Origin: Malus domestica
Lineage: Eukaryota; Streptophyta; Magnoliopsida; Rosales; Rosaceae
Length of the DNA stretch: 64,000 nt
Assembly: GCF_042453785.1 (NCBI RefSeq)
Contig: NC_091674.1
Location: forward strand, 7,618,001 to 7,682,000
Direction of reading: 5' to 3'
The notes under the pieces are model-generated. The model worked only from the letters and a program-made list of their open reading frames with translations. It ran no database searches and was not told the DNA's origin. Positions 10,937 through 24,888 of the stretch are shown here, in pieces; position 1 is the stretch's first letter; every line of letters begins with the position of its first letter. The position numbers and the translations under genes are program-made.

Positions 10937-13929
10937 ATGATCCAACAACCATCGGTGATCCTTGCAACTGCTAGCTATGATCACACTATTCGGTTTTGGG
11001 AGGCCAAAAGTGGCCGCTGCTACCGTACCATCCAGTACCCTGATTCAGTTTGTTCCTCACTTCCCACTTTTATTGTTTTGGTTTTAGAAAGAAATGATCT
11101 TTGTGTGTGTATGTATTTGCGCTTTGAATTTTGGATTCTGGGTTTTTGTTAAAATGTCGATTTCGCTTTTAAATGATTGAAACCGACTGAATTAAGGAGA
11201 AATAGTTGGATTGGGTTTCGTCGAATGGAATGGTTTTCTTATGTTGTAGGTCGTTGAGTTTCCTTTGGTTTATAGTCCATTGATGGGTTTACTCTTAAAT
11301 TTCCTTTGTTTTCCTAAATGATTGTGAAATTTTTTATGGATTTACTCTTGTTCTTATTTGATTTATTTATGCTGGATCTGACTTTCCATTTTTCATGAGC
11401 ATAGCAAGTTAATAAGCTCGAGATAACTCCAGATAAACGCTTCCTGGCTGCAGCCGGAAATCCTCACATTCGATTATTTGATGTTAATACAAATAGCCCT
11501 CAACCGGTTCGTATTTCTCAGGCGTTGGTCTTGCTTTGTTTGCATCGAATTAAAGGAGGGGGGATGGAAAATCTTGTATGCTTTATATTAGTTCTTCTAT
11601 CAACTTATGGGCATCCTTTTCTTATGACTGTAGGTGATGAGCTATGAGTCACATAGTAATAATGTAATGGCTGTAGGGTTTCAATGCGATGGGAACTGGA
11701 TGTATTCAGGTTCTGAGGATGGTACAGTAAAAATTTGGGATCTGAGGTATTCGCTGCCAACAGATATATATGCTTGTTTTGTTTTGTAGTTCATTAAGTT
11801 TTGTTCATATGTTTTAGTATAATTTAGAGTTATATGTTGACTTATTTACAGAGCTCCAGGTTGTCAAAGGGAATATGAAAGTCGGGCAGCTGTTAACACT
11901 GTTGTGCTTCACCCGAACCAGGTCAAGCACTGTCTCTTCCTTTCCTACCATAAAATATAAATGTTGCCAAAATCACTATCCGGTTTTACTGTTTCATAAC
12001 TTCTGAAATTATTAAAGAAACTAAATGAAAATAAAGAAGATGAGACCTTGCATTCTGTAATGGTTTTGATTGTTTGTCAAAGATGTTAACATTTTTTATT
12101 TTCGTTTTTACAGACTGAACTAATATCTGGGGACCAAAATGGCAATATTCGTGTTTGGGATTTGACAGCAAATTTGTGCAGCTGTGAATTGGTATCTTAA
12201 TTTTCTTGCACTTTTGTATTCCTATACATCTTTTATTTCTTCTACTATTCAAATTGCTAATCTATACTAAATTTCAAGAGGTCCGTTAGCGAGTGTGTTG
12301 TCCGAAAAACATTATTCCAAACCTTTGGTATGTTATTAGGTGAAAGGAATATCCAAATGGGCGAAACCATTAGTAGACTCGTGCACATGCATTGCAAGTT
12401 GTTTATTTGAAAAAAAACATTAAAGGGATAAAAGTAAATAAATAAATAAAAATGAAGTGGTGTCCTGTGCAGGAGTAGATGGTTGGTGGAAATTGATTTT
12501 TGGATAGTACTTACTAAGGATTAGAATGTGAAGTTGTGGTGCTAGGAGTGTTTATTACTCTTGATATTTTTTTCATACGAAGCTTACTCGTTTTATCTGA
12601 AGCATCTTACTGTTGTACATGATATATTTAACATTGATTTTTGGAGTTAACCTAGGTTCCAGAGGTGGACACGGCTGTAAGGTCATTAACAGTTATGTGG
12701 GATGGGAGCTTGGTTGTTGCAGCAAATAATCATGGGACATGCTACGTTTGGCGCTTGTTGCATGGAAACCAGGTAATACTCTCATCCACTTGATCCCATT
12801 ATCTAATGTTATCTTCTTACCATGCTTGATTCATTTTGATGTCAAGTACTTTTTCTTCCAGACGATGTCAAATTTTGAGCCACTTCATAAGCTGCAAGCA
12901 CACAAGGGATACATTCTTAAATGTCTTCTTTCACCTGAATTCTGTGAACCCCACAGGTTTGATTCGCGAAGGACTATGACCCTTTTTCTGATATTTTTGG
13001 GTTCAAATATTATCTGCCCTTTCGTTCTCTTTTGTTCCCAACTGATTTTGAGACGAATAGCTTTTTTATTTTATGGTACATTTCTGTTTCGGTTCAAATG
13101 ATGTGTACTATTTTATTTTGCCTTTCATTCCTAGCGGCTATACATGCTGTTCTGAGTTGTTGGCATAACCTTTATATGCTTTGTACTTCTAGATACTTGG
13201 CAACCGCCTCTTCGGACCACACTGTCAAGATATGGAATGTAGATGGTTTCACATTAGAGAAAACTTTAGTAGGTATGTATCTGTATTCTGCAACAACATT
13301 CACAGGTGCTGATCCCAATCTGCAAATTACTCGATAAATGCGATGGTTATTGAAAACTTAGCCATATTATTAATTGATCTTCACTGTTTCTTCACATTAT
13401 AGGACATCAACGGTGGGTGTGGGACTGTGTTTTCTCAGCGGACGGTGCCTATCTTATAACAGGTATTAATTTTTCAACACCTGAGAATTTTGATTGAGCT
13501 CGTGTGTTCTTAAGCAGGCATGTAGATAAGGATTTTCGTCATAATTAAAGATTTTGACCATAGTTCTAAAGCTTATTTATAAATGTCATTTTTCAAACTC
13601 GGATTTAGCAGTATCCATCTCTTTGCTGTCAACAAACACTTTTATCAAAGTTGTTTTTTCACCATCTAATTTGCGTGATAAATTAACATTTATATTCTTT
13701 GTTTTCGTTCTTCTCCTTTCTGAAAAACAAAAGGGTGACAATGATATTAAGAAAATTATTGGAACTATTGTAACGACGACAAAAACCAACCATCCATGCA
13801 GCTTCCTCTGATACAACAGCGAGACTTTGGTCCATGTCCACCGGTGAAGATATCAGGGTGTATCAGGGGAATCACAAAGCAACAATTTGTTGTGCACTCC
13901 ATGATGGAGCCGAACCTTCTGCATCCTGA
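10937..13929 (+). CDS. LST8: LST8, WD40 subunit of the TOR kinase complex (10 exons, intact)
   Basis: The exons I can join are 10937-11047, 11405-11506, 11634-11746, 11852-11921, 12114-12191, 12656-12772, 12862-12956, 13193-13272, 13403-13462 and 13802-13929. All introns are GT-AG and the frame stays open for 317 codons, close to the usual 300-315 of LST8. The product is a WD40 propeller from end to end. Blades are visible as [44 protein letters not shown] and [12 protein letters not shown]8 (GbL in animals) binds the TOR kinase domain and stabilises TORC1, the cytosolic growth and nutrient regulator; that role is family knowledge. The C-terminal AEPSAS ends at TGA 13927. No disruption was seen. 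Confidence 0.95.
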
Positions 13930-15900
13930 ACTAGGATCGTCCTTGGCTCGTCTGCATGCATCTATGCCCGGAGTGTGCACGCGGTGACGGCTAATGGAAT
14001 TTGTAATTTCATAGAAGCAATGTGGTGCTACATTCTCTTCTTTCATACAGTTATTTCCCACCTAATGTGCATTATATGTATTACTATTGTGACCGAAATA
14101 AGAATGTATATGATTTTCTTCAAAATGAGATGTCAAATTTTAAACACAAAATTTAAATTTGAGAGCTTATGTGACACATTGATTTTTTTTGTAAATTTTG
14201 TTCCCAAATAGGAATGTCAAATTTAAACTATTATTGATCGCATTATTTACCTTTTATAATTTTAATTAGTATTTTTAAAACAAAAAATAATAACAAAAAT
14301 CATAAATAAATAAAAACAATTATTATCTACTAAAAATAGATTTGAAATTGTTGTCAAATTTGACACCAACTCCTTTTGCTTCAATTCCATGTCATGCCAC
14401 AAGAATTGGCATTTAGTTTGGAAAACATTAGTGCTGTTTTTTCTACCGTTATTGCTGATGTAGACTTTTTGATATTTCATTTGAAGATGCTTTGAGACAC
14501 TTTCTTTGTTAAATCCAAACTTGTCCTGTGTCATGTATTCATCGACATCCAATGGCCGTACTAAATATGAGCAACCTCTTCCGACATCCAATGACCGTAC
14601 TAAACATGAGCAACCTCTTGTTGTTTATTTGCTTAAGTGGACTATATATTAATACCACGTGGATTAGTGGATGCAATATTGACAACTAATAATTTAAATT
14701 GCATATTAATAGAATTATGATTGTCAACTAAAATCTTATTAAATTATCATTTAACTTTCTAATTAAAACTGAACATAAATAAAAAATATAAGTTGTAATG
14801 TAATTTCACACAAACTAAATTTTGCTCTATTTTTTGTAAGCCTCATTCACATGTGATTTAACATATTTTTAATATTAGAAATTAAAAAAATAAAAAGAAA
14901 ACCTTGCTCTATCTCCCCTATTCTTATGTTCTCTCTCTTCCTCTCTCCTTCCATTTTAAAAACAAAAATAAGAACGTTAGGCTAATTTTATGTAAAGGAC
15001 GAGATATCAGCCTAACGTTCATGTAAGCGAAAAGTTAATTTGATTGTCGGACGAATGAAATATAAGAACCAAACTGTTCCCAATCACAAAGCTGAAAACT
15101 TTGATGTCCAACGAATTCAAAAATAATATTTAATTTTCAAAAGCTGTGATGTTAAAAAAATTTAGAATATATTTGGTACTCTACTTGAAATTAACTTTTT
15201 AAACTTAATAATATTTTTTAAGTTTTAGGCTTTTAAAATTCGTTTGGTAGGATTATTTTGGAAAATTGAACTCAAAACTTACTTAAAGAAATAGCCTATT
15301 CTCTAAAACCACCAAAAGTGGGTTTCAGAGTTTTTAAACTTTAAGCTCACTCTTTTCCTTTTTCTCTCCTCCCTTCTCACTTCGAAAATCTCTTTTCTTC
15401 TATCTCCTCTCTATTTTCTTATCTCTCTCTCTCTCTCTCCTTCGATTCTCTCTCTTGTTTATCTCACCCTTGATCCTCTTTTTCTTTCTTTCCTCCTCTT
15501 TCTCCCTCTCCTGCAACCCCTCTTTGGATCTTTTTGTTCAATTTAAGTTTTCAGATTTAAAAACAATTTTAAATCTCATACCAAATAAGTTTTTGAGCCT
15601 TACAGAAAATTATTTTCAAAAATTCGAAAAAAATGTTTTGAGAAATGATGAAAACTTTGATCCATTATTAACATTTGGTGGGTGAACGGATCCATTTTCA
15701 GCACATCCTCGTTATATCATGATTGTGTCTTTGATATGACCGATATGTCGTCAATTTGATTTCAATTATTTCGACAATTGAAACTATACGGACGAAATCG
15801 AAACCAAAGTAAACCTACAAAACCAAGATTGTTGTTTCCACTACACCAAAAATGGGAAAGTACGTTCGGAAGAAAGACGTCAAATAACAAAAGAGCTACG
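13930..15900. other. Intergenic AT-rich region with a 38-bp tandem duplication
   Basis: No gene is supported between LST8 and the NRPA1 pseudogene. A 38-bp segment starting CGACATCCAATGG is tandemly repeated at about 14542-14579 and 14580-14617 with a few substitutions. A CT-rich tract with a (CT)n run lies at 15405-15441. The ORFs here lack motifs. Confidence 0.5.
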
Positions 15901-18089
15901 CTAAACCTTTATCTTCTGCATCAAATCAAAACATCCAGTACCCACCTTGACTGGCAATCCAAGACAGATCCTAGCGGACGGGGTTTCCAAGTCATCCGTC
16001 TGTCCATGGTATGCTGCTTCCACAATGAACTTTGCCGCCGTCTCAAAAGACATTTTCTTAAACGGAGATATCGACTCTGCGATGCCTCCAAATCTATTCA
16101 TTGGACGATAACCACCCGTATGAGTCATGTAGTCAGCTATGAGCGTAAGGTGCCCAATGTTGACGGATATCCCGTAAGACTTGAAAACATTCACAATTTC
16201 TCTGATGATAGTTTCCCTGGCGGCTTCTACTCCGTAAGTGTTTCAGCATAGCATGTATGTTATTGGAATATAAATACCTGACATCAAGAACATCTTGCAA
16301 TTTCCAAAATGTACGGAAATCCACTCCAGTGGTCTGCAGAGCTGCCATCTCCTTCTTTTCCTTGGATGAATAGCTTTGTTTATTCTCAGGATCCTTTCCG
16401 TATAAGAGGACTTGATTTTCGTCACAAGTAATTTGTTTACAGTCAGCTACATTGCCAGATCTTTGCATACAAACCTTCTGGGCTGTCCGCTGAGCAATCT
16501 ACATAACATAATTCAAACAGTTTTCAACACAGGGCTGAAAGAGAGAATGTATAACAATAAACTAAATAGGGACTCCGAACGCCACATCAAATCATAATTT
16601 TACTCATAAGTTGACGCAATTTTGAACACGCTCTTTTAAAATTTCGATAACTTTATTAGGGCAATGTTTATGTTGATGGAACAATCCCACATTAGGTAAT
16701 GGCAATAAGTGGTGACGGCTGAGTGTGTTATGTAGGCAAGTTTTCTAATGAAATTTAGAGGAAGAGTAAAATTGAACGTACCTGAGCCAGCAAAATATGA
16801 GGTTCATCTGTAAATTTAAAATGGACCTCAAAGTGGAACCCGTTCGCTGACACAAATATTGACCTGTCAGTCTCTTTTCTTACTAACTGTGCTCTGACCT
16901 CCTTTTTAATTGTGGCTCCTGATTTGTTCTTCTTCTCCTCTGACTTGGGCTTAGGCAGGTCCCCAGCTTCTTCTAAAGGACTTTCAGACTTTTCATCGAT
17001 AACATGTACAACCCCAAGTGCATCATCCTTACCATTTTCAATATCATTCTCCTCATCATTCTCAACTTCATCTCCATCTGTCAGATCTCCATCTCTCACC
17101 TCAACTTCACATCCATCTTCATAGTCCATCTCATCAAAAGCTTGCAGCTTTCGCTTCTGTGCATCCAGACCAAAATCCTTAAGCCCCTTCACCATCATCT
17201 GCACCATCATTGTCGTCGTCTTCTTCCTGATGTTGATGTCTGCCTTTAGAAATATTTTCATCCGTCTCATTTGACCCCTTTTGTGGTGTATCAATGACTA
17301 TTTTTATACCCCTAATTTTAGAAAGCAAGAGCACATGACTTTGTATGGCGTCTTCCAGCACCCTAACACAACCTCCAGGATTTCCTCCCAATCTTCTGAT
17401 ATATCTTGAACGATGTTTTGAAGATGTTCAAGTATGTGGAGTTTCATTTAAGTTTATAAATACGGCAAGTTTCAAGACCCTGAAGGACATATGGCAACAA
17501 AGTAACTTCCATACTCTCTACTAAGTCTGCCACAGTGATCTTCTTCAGCTTATCAGCTAGATGCTGAGCTTCCTCCCTGCACATAACAATACAGTGGTTC
17601 AAAGTCCATAAATACAACACATGGTCGCCGTACTGTCTATAAACGTTTCCAAGTGACAAAAAGCAAGAAGACATGTAAATCATTAAAGTTCAACAATTGG
17701 ATAACACAATCACAGCGGGGTTCAGCAACAATAAACACTGAGAAATTCAATTACATAAGCTCTTCTAATGAGAACAAATTAAAAGTTTTTTTTTTCTCCC
17801 ATCAATAAACACCATTTTCCGGGCACCTCCTTAATCATAGGCAAGCCTTTTCCCCGCAAGGACAACTACCTTCTTTTATTTTTCTCCCAGAAACCCTCTT
17901 CCAATAATCCATTGTCTACAAAATAAAGGTTAATTTTGACTTTTTCAAGTGCAAGCAACTTTTATAGAACAAAGAATGAGATGCATATTTTAATATTCAA
18001 CTGAAGCAAAATAAAGTAGGTTCATATATGAGTATAACTACGTATCACCAACTGTAGCTTTGCGATAAAAGTTGCATTGGAGTTGAGAG

Positions 18090-18776
18090 CAGTGTTCTAA
18101 AAGTCCCCGCCTAGGGTCTCCTAGGCGCTAGGCGCTAGCCACCACTGCAATTAATCCTTAGACGTTTAAAATATAAGAAAAGGGCACCTAGACTCGCATA
18201 GGATCCCACTAGACCCACTTAGGTGTCCACCTAGCCCGCAAGATAGGCGGGCCTAGGTGGGTCTAGGCGGGTTGGGTGGTTCTGAATTTTTTGCTAATTT
18301 TTTTTTATTTAAGAAAATGGCTTAGGGTAACGATTCTCACTTAGATAAAAAATAGATAACTTCCATTTTGCATTTCATGGTTTCGATAAATTGTAAGAGA
18401 CCTGTTATACTTGGATGAACAATCATTAAATGTTTGTTCCCATGTCTCAATATGTTCTAGTACTTTATAATTTATATATCATTCTATTTTGCAATTTATG
18501 TTTTGTAATACAATTATGTATTTTCTTACGTAGACACGTATCTATATAATATATAATAAATTTATGAGAATTGTTATTGGCACTCCAAAAATCTCATTTT
18601 GTGCTCTTAACTTTCTATAATTAGAAAGAAAAATACACTTGCGAGGATTGTAAATTGATATTTTTGGAGTGCTAATAACAGTAACAACTGCCTAGCATCC
18701 GCCTAGTTCCGCCTAGTACCTGAGGCGCTAAGCCTACCCGCTGCCTGACTAGCACCAAGCGCCTTTTAGAACCTTG
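18090..18776. mobile_element. Non-autonomous hAT element in an NRPA1 intron
   Basis: The element starts CAGTGTTCTAAAAG and its other end reads, in reverse complement, CAAGGTTCTAAAAGGCGC. The flanking 8-bp duplications are GTTGAGAG (18082-18089) and GTTGAGAT (18777-18784), one mismatch apart. Both ends are packed with GCGCCTAGGCGC-like subterminal words. The 8-bp duplication and the CA terminus fit the hAT superfamily. There is no ORF. Related end sequence recurs near 52323 and 55545. Confidence 0.75.
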
Positions 18777-21423
18777 GTTGAGATAGAATGAAGCCTTCCC
18801 ATAACCTACCCTCACTTTAACTATGAATAAGAGCTTTTAGTAAAAACAAGCTTTTACATAGCTTGTGGCAATCCCTTTGAAATTTATAAGAATCAATCTG
18901 TAATGTTGGAAAAGTTTACTTCAAGATCAATGACAATAAACTATGAAAAAAATATAATTTAAAATTTAAAAATAAAAAGCAAAAGTCGTTCATCAGAACG
19001 AATTAAGGACTCACTTTGATCTCCCTTTTTGCAATGGACATGTCATAACCGGAGTCTTACTCTCATTTGCAGCAGTCATTAAAATCTCTTGAAGACGAGG
19101 GATTCCTAGGGTCACATTCATTTCACCTCTTTCGGCAAGATGGAAAGTATTCAGTCTGAAAACAATAAGCAAAAGATACTTATCAAAATTAATAAAATCA
19201 TGGTTCATAAATAAAGCACATAACTAGACTCATTTCGTTGTACAATAAAACTAAATATAAATAAAGAATTTCTTTTTGTTTTGTTTTGTTTTGTTTTTTT
19301 TTGAAAAAACAGATTATTGCTGAGAAAATAGGATTAAAGAGGAAGTGACTGCCACATCAATGAGACAAAAACCAATGTAGAAGGGAAAATCTAGCTAATG
19401 CTAAAAGAGGCTCCTACCAATAGACTCCAAACAGCATTGTTTTAAGCAAAATGTGAGCTCAGGGGTAAAGTGACCCAAAGTGACTTTTAGGGGCGTCACC
19501 ACAACTTTCAGGGTGAAATAGTTATTAAGCCTATGTAACATTCACTCTAGATACAGAACCGAAACAAATACTATGTAGGCATTGGAGTAATTAACCCTTA
19601 ACCAATGAGCAGAATTCAAAATGACATGAAACTTACGTCATCTGAGTTGAAGGTTCCCCTACTGACTCTCCATTAAAATCAAGAAATCTGAGTTGAAGGT
19701 TCCCCTACGGTTCTGTTTTTACACTTAAACTGCATGTTGGACCACCAAAAGATTAAAATATTAAGTTTGAACATAAAAATTAATAAATGAAAACCAACAA
19801 ATAGCAAGCAGTGAAGTTACATAGTAAAAAAAATGAAATAGGAAACTCTAGAACTAAAATAGTAAAACATTTAACAGAGAACTTGAAAAATAAAACATTC
19901 ACTAACCAGTAGCAGTTTTGCTATTGTACATAACATTTTTGTACTCTTGAAGATCCCTCCACTGCCGAATTGTCTTTGAGGGGTCGGACTTGGTAACAAC
20001 AGACTCTTGCAAAGAATTATTTGCCTGCACCACCTTACTTAATAAAACGGTTTGAGGATGCTCCATCACCTAAAATGTGAAAACATAACCAAACAGATAG
20101 AATTCAGAGAAGGTGGTGGGACATAAATCGTTGTATTGCTGACTTGCAGTACTATTTTCTCTAAAGGATTTCCATAATTCTATTATTTTTAACTTAAAAA
20201 GAAAAGAAGAAGCTTTCCTAAGAAAAGGTTCATAAATGCACAATGACAATATAGTATGTGGCGCACAAACCAAGAACGCCAATGGAGGGTTGAAGGAAAA
20301 AAAAAAACAACTTAAAAATAAAGGCAAAACATTCAACAAAGTTGCTTCAAAGAGCAAATCAATTTTGACCTTAAGATTGGGAAGTCTATCAATCGAAACC
20401 TACAAAACTGCCTCTTCAACTGGATTACCATATAGTTACCAAAGGACCTTACAATCACAAAGATTAAATCGAAACCAATTGTCAATCATGGAGAGGCCCA
20501 AAGATCTTTTAACTCTTAAGCAAGACAACTTCCCAACGTGAGATATAGTTTTAATGAAACATATAAGTTTAGAAAGAGTGATGGTGTCCCTAATATACGT
20601 ACAGAATCACCATCCCTGGATGGAGGACGAAATTTGATTGGTGGCGCAAGTACAGTCTCTAAAAAAACATAGAGTGACCTGCTTTTCTTCCAATTCCTTG
20701 GCATTGGATATCACCAATAAAAGAGCAGAACTCAGCTTCATTTTCCCACAAAAGCTTTATGATGTCTTGAACCTGAAAGAAATTAGAGATTGTGAAGCTC
20801 TACCTTCCTAATAAGAATAAGGTTTATTTTGAATGTCCACATAGCATAGACTTTGGTCAATGACAGCAATTATAGGTTAATATTCTCATTTATCATAGTG
20901 TCATTGTCATGCCAACACTGGCATGGACCTGTTTCGGTAATAGATCTCCCGACAAGGAAATTGTCTGATTAAGGAACTCACTTGGCACTTTGCTCCGTTC
21001 TCCTTTGTGATTTTTTGTATCATTGTTGTCAACATTTTCATCCTCATCCTCATCCCCTTCATCTTGACCAGTTAAGGGTCCCACTAGGTTGCACCCTCTG
21101 ATAACATTTTCTCTTGCATTTTCAGTGCCACTCTACATCACCGGCCCACAAAGGAGAAAGCTAGTGATAAATACAATACAAGGATGAGAAATGTGTAAAT
21201 TATAATATATAGTATAGACCTGTCCATGTGTTTTAAGACAAAGAGATAAATAGATCGGCAATTTGGTAATCAATATATATATATAGAGTCTATATTTTAC
21301 GCCACATTATAAGCCAATGAAAATGTGTTTGTAATTGATGAAAAGAAAACAAAGGAAAATAACAAGAAGCATAATAACAATACAATCTTATTTTCTTTAT
21401 TTATAAAAACTCAAGAAAAGACT

Positions 21424-21553
21424 TAGAGTAAGACCCTAAGAAAAGACTTAAGAGTATTTGGATCTAAACATGACACAGAACCGAGCGCAATGGCGTTCTA
21501 GGATTCATATAGCCGACCCCACTTAGTGGGAAAAGGTTTTGTTGTTGTTGCTG
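21424..21553 (+). mobile_element. 5'-truncated RTE LINE 3' end with TTG tail
   Basis: About 130 bp matches the last codons and 3' end of the RTE LINE at 44.4 kb (ATTCATATAGCCGACCCC then CACTTAGTGGG) and finishes in a TTG-repeat tail at 21538-21549. It is inserted in the large intron of the NRPA1 pseudogene. Only the 3' tip is present. Confidence 0.8.
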
Positions 21554-21610
21554 TATAAAAACTCAAAATTCATTAAAAAGAGAAAGACGTACAACACAGG
21601 GGGCAGGGTG

Positions 21611-22128
21611 TGTTGAAAAAACCTGCACACTAGACCTTGTTCTTTAATGTAACCAACGGCAATAGACTAAACTAGCAAATATTAGAAAACTTAGAAACAC
21701 ACAAGAATTATACTGGTTCGGCAGAACTTTTGCCTACGTCCAGTTGTGATTTCTCTAGGTAGAGAAATCACTGCTCCTTTGATTAATAATAGAGATTACA
21801 GAACTTTTGCAAACCCTAGAACTAATCTCAAAACTCTTAGCTGTCTAGCTGTTTTCTTTTTCTCTTAAAAAATCAGCCTTGCCGCACCCTATTTATAGAC
21901 ATAGGGTTGGCTTACATGTCCCAAAGCTAATTGAATTCCTATTTCTAAGTGGATTAGGAAATTACACTTATCCAAATCCAAATAGACTTCTAGAAATCCA
22001 AACCTAAATTGAATAAGGAAACTGAAATTCCTTCCTAATCCCTGTAGGACAAGAATCGGTATACCTCTAGCTCTCCTAAAACAATCCTAAACCAACTAGG
22101 ACATATTTGACGAGCCAAAATCCTAACA
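21611..22128 (-). mobile_element. Solo LTR (518 bp) in an NRPA1 intron
   Basis: Read on the minus strand the segment begins TGTTAGGATTTTGGC and ends TTTTTTCAACA, that is TG...CA. It is flanked by the 5-bp duplication GGGTG (21606-21610 and 22129-22133). A TATA-like TCTATAAATAGGG is located mid-element on the minus strand. There is no internal retroelement sequence, so it is a solo LTR left by recombination. The superfamily (Copia or Gypsy) cannot be told from the LTR alone. Confidence 0.85.
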
Positions 22129-22504
22129 GGGTGAACCCCAGACCCAGCAAAAGAAACAGCAAAACAGGACCCAACAGAAACAAAACAAAAGGACAAAACT
22201 AATTAACGGCATCCCTATTAGAATAAATAAATAGCACCAGTTCTTAAAATTTAAAGAAACTGAAGCCCCTGAAGAATCCCAAAAACAAACTCTCTCTACA
22301 TCTTCCAACTTAGGCCTTTAAGAAATCTCCTATTTCTCTCCATCCAAACAAACCAAAACAATTTCAATACATCACATTGACTTAGCACCAAAGAACCCTT
22401 TTCCTTCCTCCTACACTAGTGTGAGTTCAATATATTAATACCACACTCATGAGTATGATATATTGAATTCATAAGTCTAACATATTGAACTCATGAGTTC
22501 AATA

Positions 22505-22605
22505 AATTGGTATCACACTCAAATTTTCCGGCCCACTATAGAAGTGTGATTCCTATGAGTTTAGTATATTGGTATCACACACACTTTTCCGGCCTACTAT
22601 GGACG
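22505..22605. repeat. Short direct repeats in intron
   Basis: A phrase TTGGTATCACAC followed by TTTTCCGGCC and an ACTAT word occurs twice, near 22508-22542 and 22569-22601, in an AT-rich stretch with several variants of TTCAATATATTG. The origin is unknown. Confidence 0.4.
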
Positions 22606-24708
22606 GCCTTAGAGGGCTTGAAACCAAGCCAACTAGATTTTCTAACATCAAGTTAGCTGAAAATGTGAATTACAAGAAAAGAACAGAGAAAAAAAAAAAG
22701 AGCAACTCCAAAAGCATGAATACATGTTTGATGAGCCTAACTAGATTCAACGATGCATAATTAATCCAAAACTATCCATGCCAAGATCTGAAAATCCCAT
22801 ACCATTCGAATTCCACCCATGTTAAGCTCTAAGAGATAAGGGTACAAGGGAGTAATGGAAAATACTAGAAGTATGGATAATCAATAAGAAAGAGAACACA
22901 AATATCAGTCACCATACCACAAGTCTTCCAAAACCCTTCCCTACCACAAAGACAACTGAAAAAAAATGAAGAACAATAACCTAAGAGAGATATTTCCAAG
23001 GACATTGCTGCCTAGGGATAAGACTATAAACCTAAATTTGCAAACATTATGGGAAAAAAATATATCAGTCTCGCATAGACTTGGTTGACACAATTTTATC
23101 TTATGCTGAATGGGGTAGACAAAAAGCATAATTTACTATAAGCCAAAAATTTTGTTCCACTTTCCATTCCACCAGTATTGACAATTTTGTGTGTTGAGAA
23201 AAGTTCGTAAGGCAATCATTAAACTTTGGAAAAGTGACTGATAAGACTCACAAAACAAAAATTATAAGTATATTTTTTATATACCACTTTTCGACCATGA
23301 GTTTAAAAGTTGACAGAAAATAAGCATGCTTCTCAGTTAAAAAACTATTTAAGCAGATGCTAGTAGATAATTCATAACTCCTCTAGCAGCTTCAAGCACT
23401 AAGGATGGAAAATCATACCATTTGAAACCATTCAAAAGTAGGTTTGCTGATTTTGGGATTCTTTGCCTGGCAGTTGTTGCAGTCCTTCCCTTGTTTAGGC
23501 AAAGCCTTGTCAAAAACAGACATTAGATCTGTAAACTGAAGAGAAGTCCATCCTTGCTGCTTTGCATGCTTGTCACTGTGACTATCTCCCTCATTGCAGT
23601 CTGAGTATTCACTAGGAGTCAGAATCTAACATTTTAGCCCCAACAACGTCACCTTCCATTATGAGTTTTAATTGGGAAACAGCTTTCTCAACCTTAATCA
23701 ATCAAAAATAGCACAGAAGAGAATGGGGAAATTAGAGCAGAAATGGTCCCAGTATAAACTTCTGAATGCAATGAAATTAAGGAACGGCACAAAAGACTAT
23801 GGCCTCAAGAAACTAATTCTATTTAATCAAAGTTCAATTACTTGTGTTCGGACTGTCCGAAAATGGTAGCAGAAGAAACACATTCTTTGTAGAGGATTGT
23901 ACAGAGTATTGTACAGCAAGGGATTATAAACTGGCAAAGCGAGGTCAATATGACCACAATGACCCAGGCAATTACGTGACTTCTCACCACATGTTCCCCA
24001 ACTGCATAGAAGTGAAGGGCTAAATCAATCAACTGTAAGTCAAAACATCAGGAGCTCTTTTAACTATGACAAACTCACCAACCAAAAATCAACTACTTAA
24101 GGGCCGCTTGATAACTATTTCAGCTTTTAGTTTTTAGTTTTTTGTACAGTGATACCAGGAAAGAATATGGGATAAATGACGAATGGTGAAGGAATGACGG
24201 TGGAAGAAATGTTAAAGGAATGTCTACGGAGTGACACACAAAATGTCAAAATGAAAACTAAAAACCAAAAACTGAAAACAATTTTAAGTTGTTTTCACTT
24301 TCAAGTTTTTATTTCATATAATCTCCTTCATTTCTCCCCCCATTCCTCCCACCGTGTCCCATCGTCCTTCTCCGTTCCTCATTCCTTATTCCCTCTTTAC
24401 ATACTTGGTGAAAACTAAAATTACAAGATAAAACGCACTCCCATTTGAATTATGTGTTTACAGAGTATAAATCCAAACAATGAAGCTAACAAACGAACAC
24501 GAAAAGAATGCAAAGACTGGCACGAAAATTGGTGTTACCTTTCGCAGGGTTTGTCATCAATTGGGCCCAGTGCCTTATCGTATAGCCCACCGGCCACGGG
24601 GTTTCATAATTGAGTAAGGAGAGATGGGTCGGTAACCCTCAGAAAGCTGTGCTGTCGCACCTCCTCGTCAGTTAAGAAAGCAAACTTAATCGCCTCCGTT
24701 GACGCCAT

Positions 24709-24835
24709 CGGAACCTGCGATTAAAGGTCGGATTTTCAGATAAATTACAGAAGAATTAAGCTTTCCCATTATACTCAACGCAGAAACACCACGACCCACT
24801 GAATCAAAATTCGAATGTAATACGTTTACACACGT

Positions 24836-24888
<53 letters not shown>

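Larger units (their letters stand above)
15901..24708 (-). pseudogene. NRPA1: Decayed gene for RNA polymerase I largest subunit (NRPA1/RPA190), core deleted
   Basis: Exon remnants, 5' to 3' on the minus strand, are 24708-24539, 24001-23842, 23692-23419, 21132-20939, 20772-20603, 20069-19917, one ending at 19637, 19155-19015, 17576-16782 and 16498-15901. Recognisable pieces include the zinc-binding CLGHCGHIDL, the clamp segment [46 protein letters not shown], and the C-terminal GGYRPMNRFGGIAES and PSARICLGLP. Between the exons ending at 19917 and 19637 the whole middle, including the catalytic NADFDGD region, is missing. Exon 1 has an in-frame TGA about 34 codons in. Exon 3 (near 23615) and exon 5 (a 7-T run near 20661) have frameshifts. 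The long acidic exon 17576-16782 changes frame several times, and the last exon has a 1-nt insertion near 16235. The C-terminal stop TAG is at 15901-15903. A functional Pol I subunit cannot be made from it. Confidence 0.93.

Noticed and set aside
16755..17294. 179-aa acidic ORF as a separate gene
   Set aside because: It is part of the frameshifted acidic C-terminal exon of the NRPA1 pseudogene.
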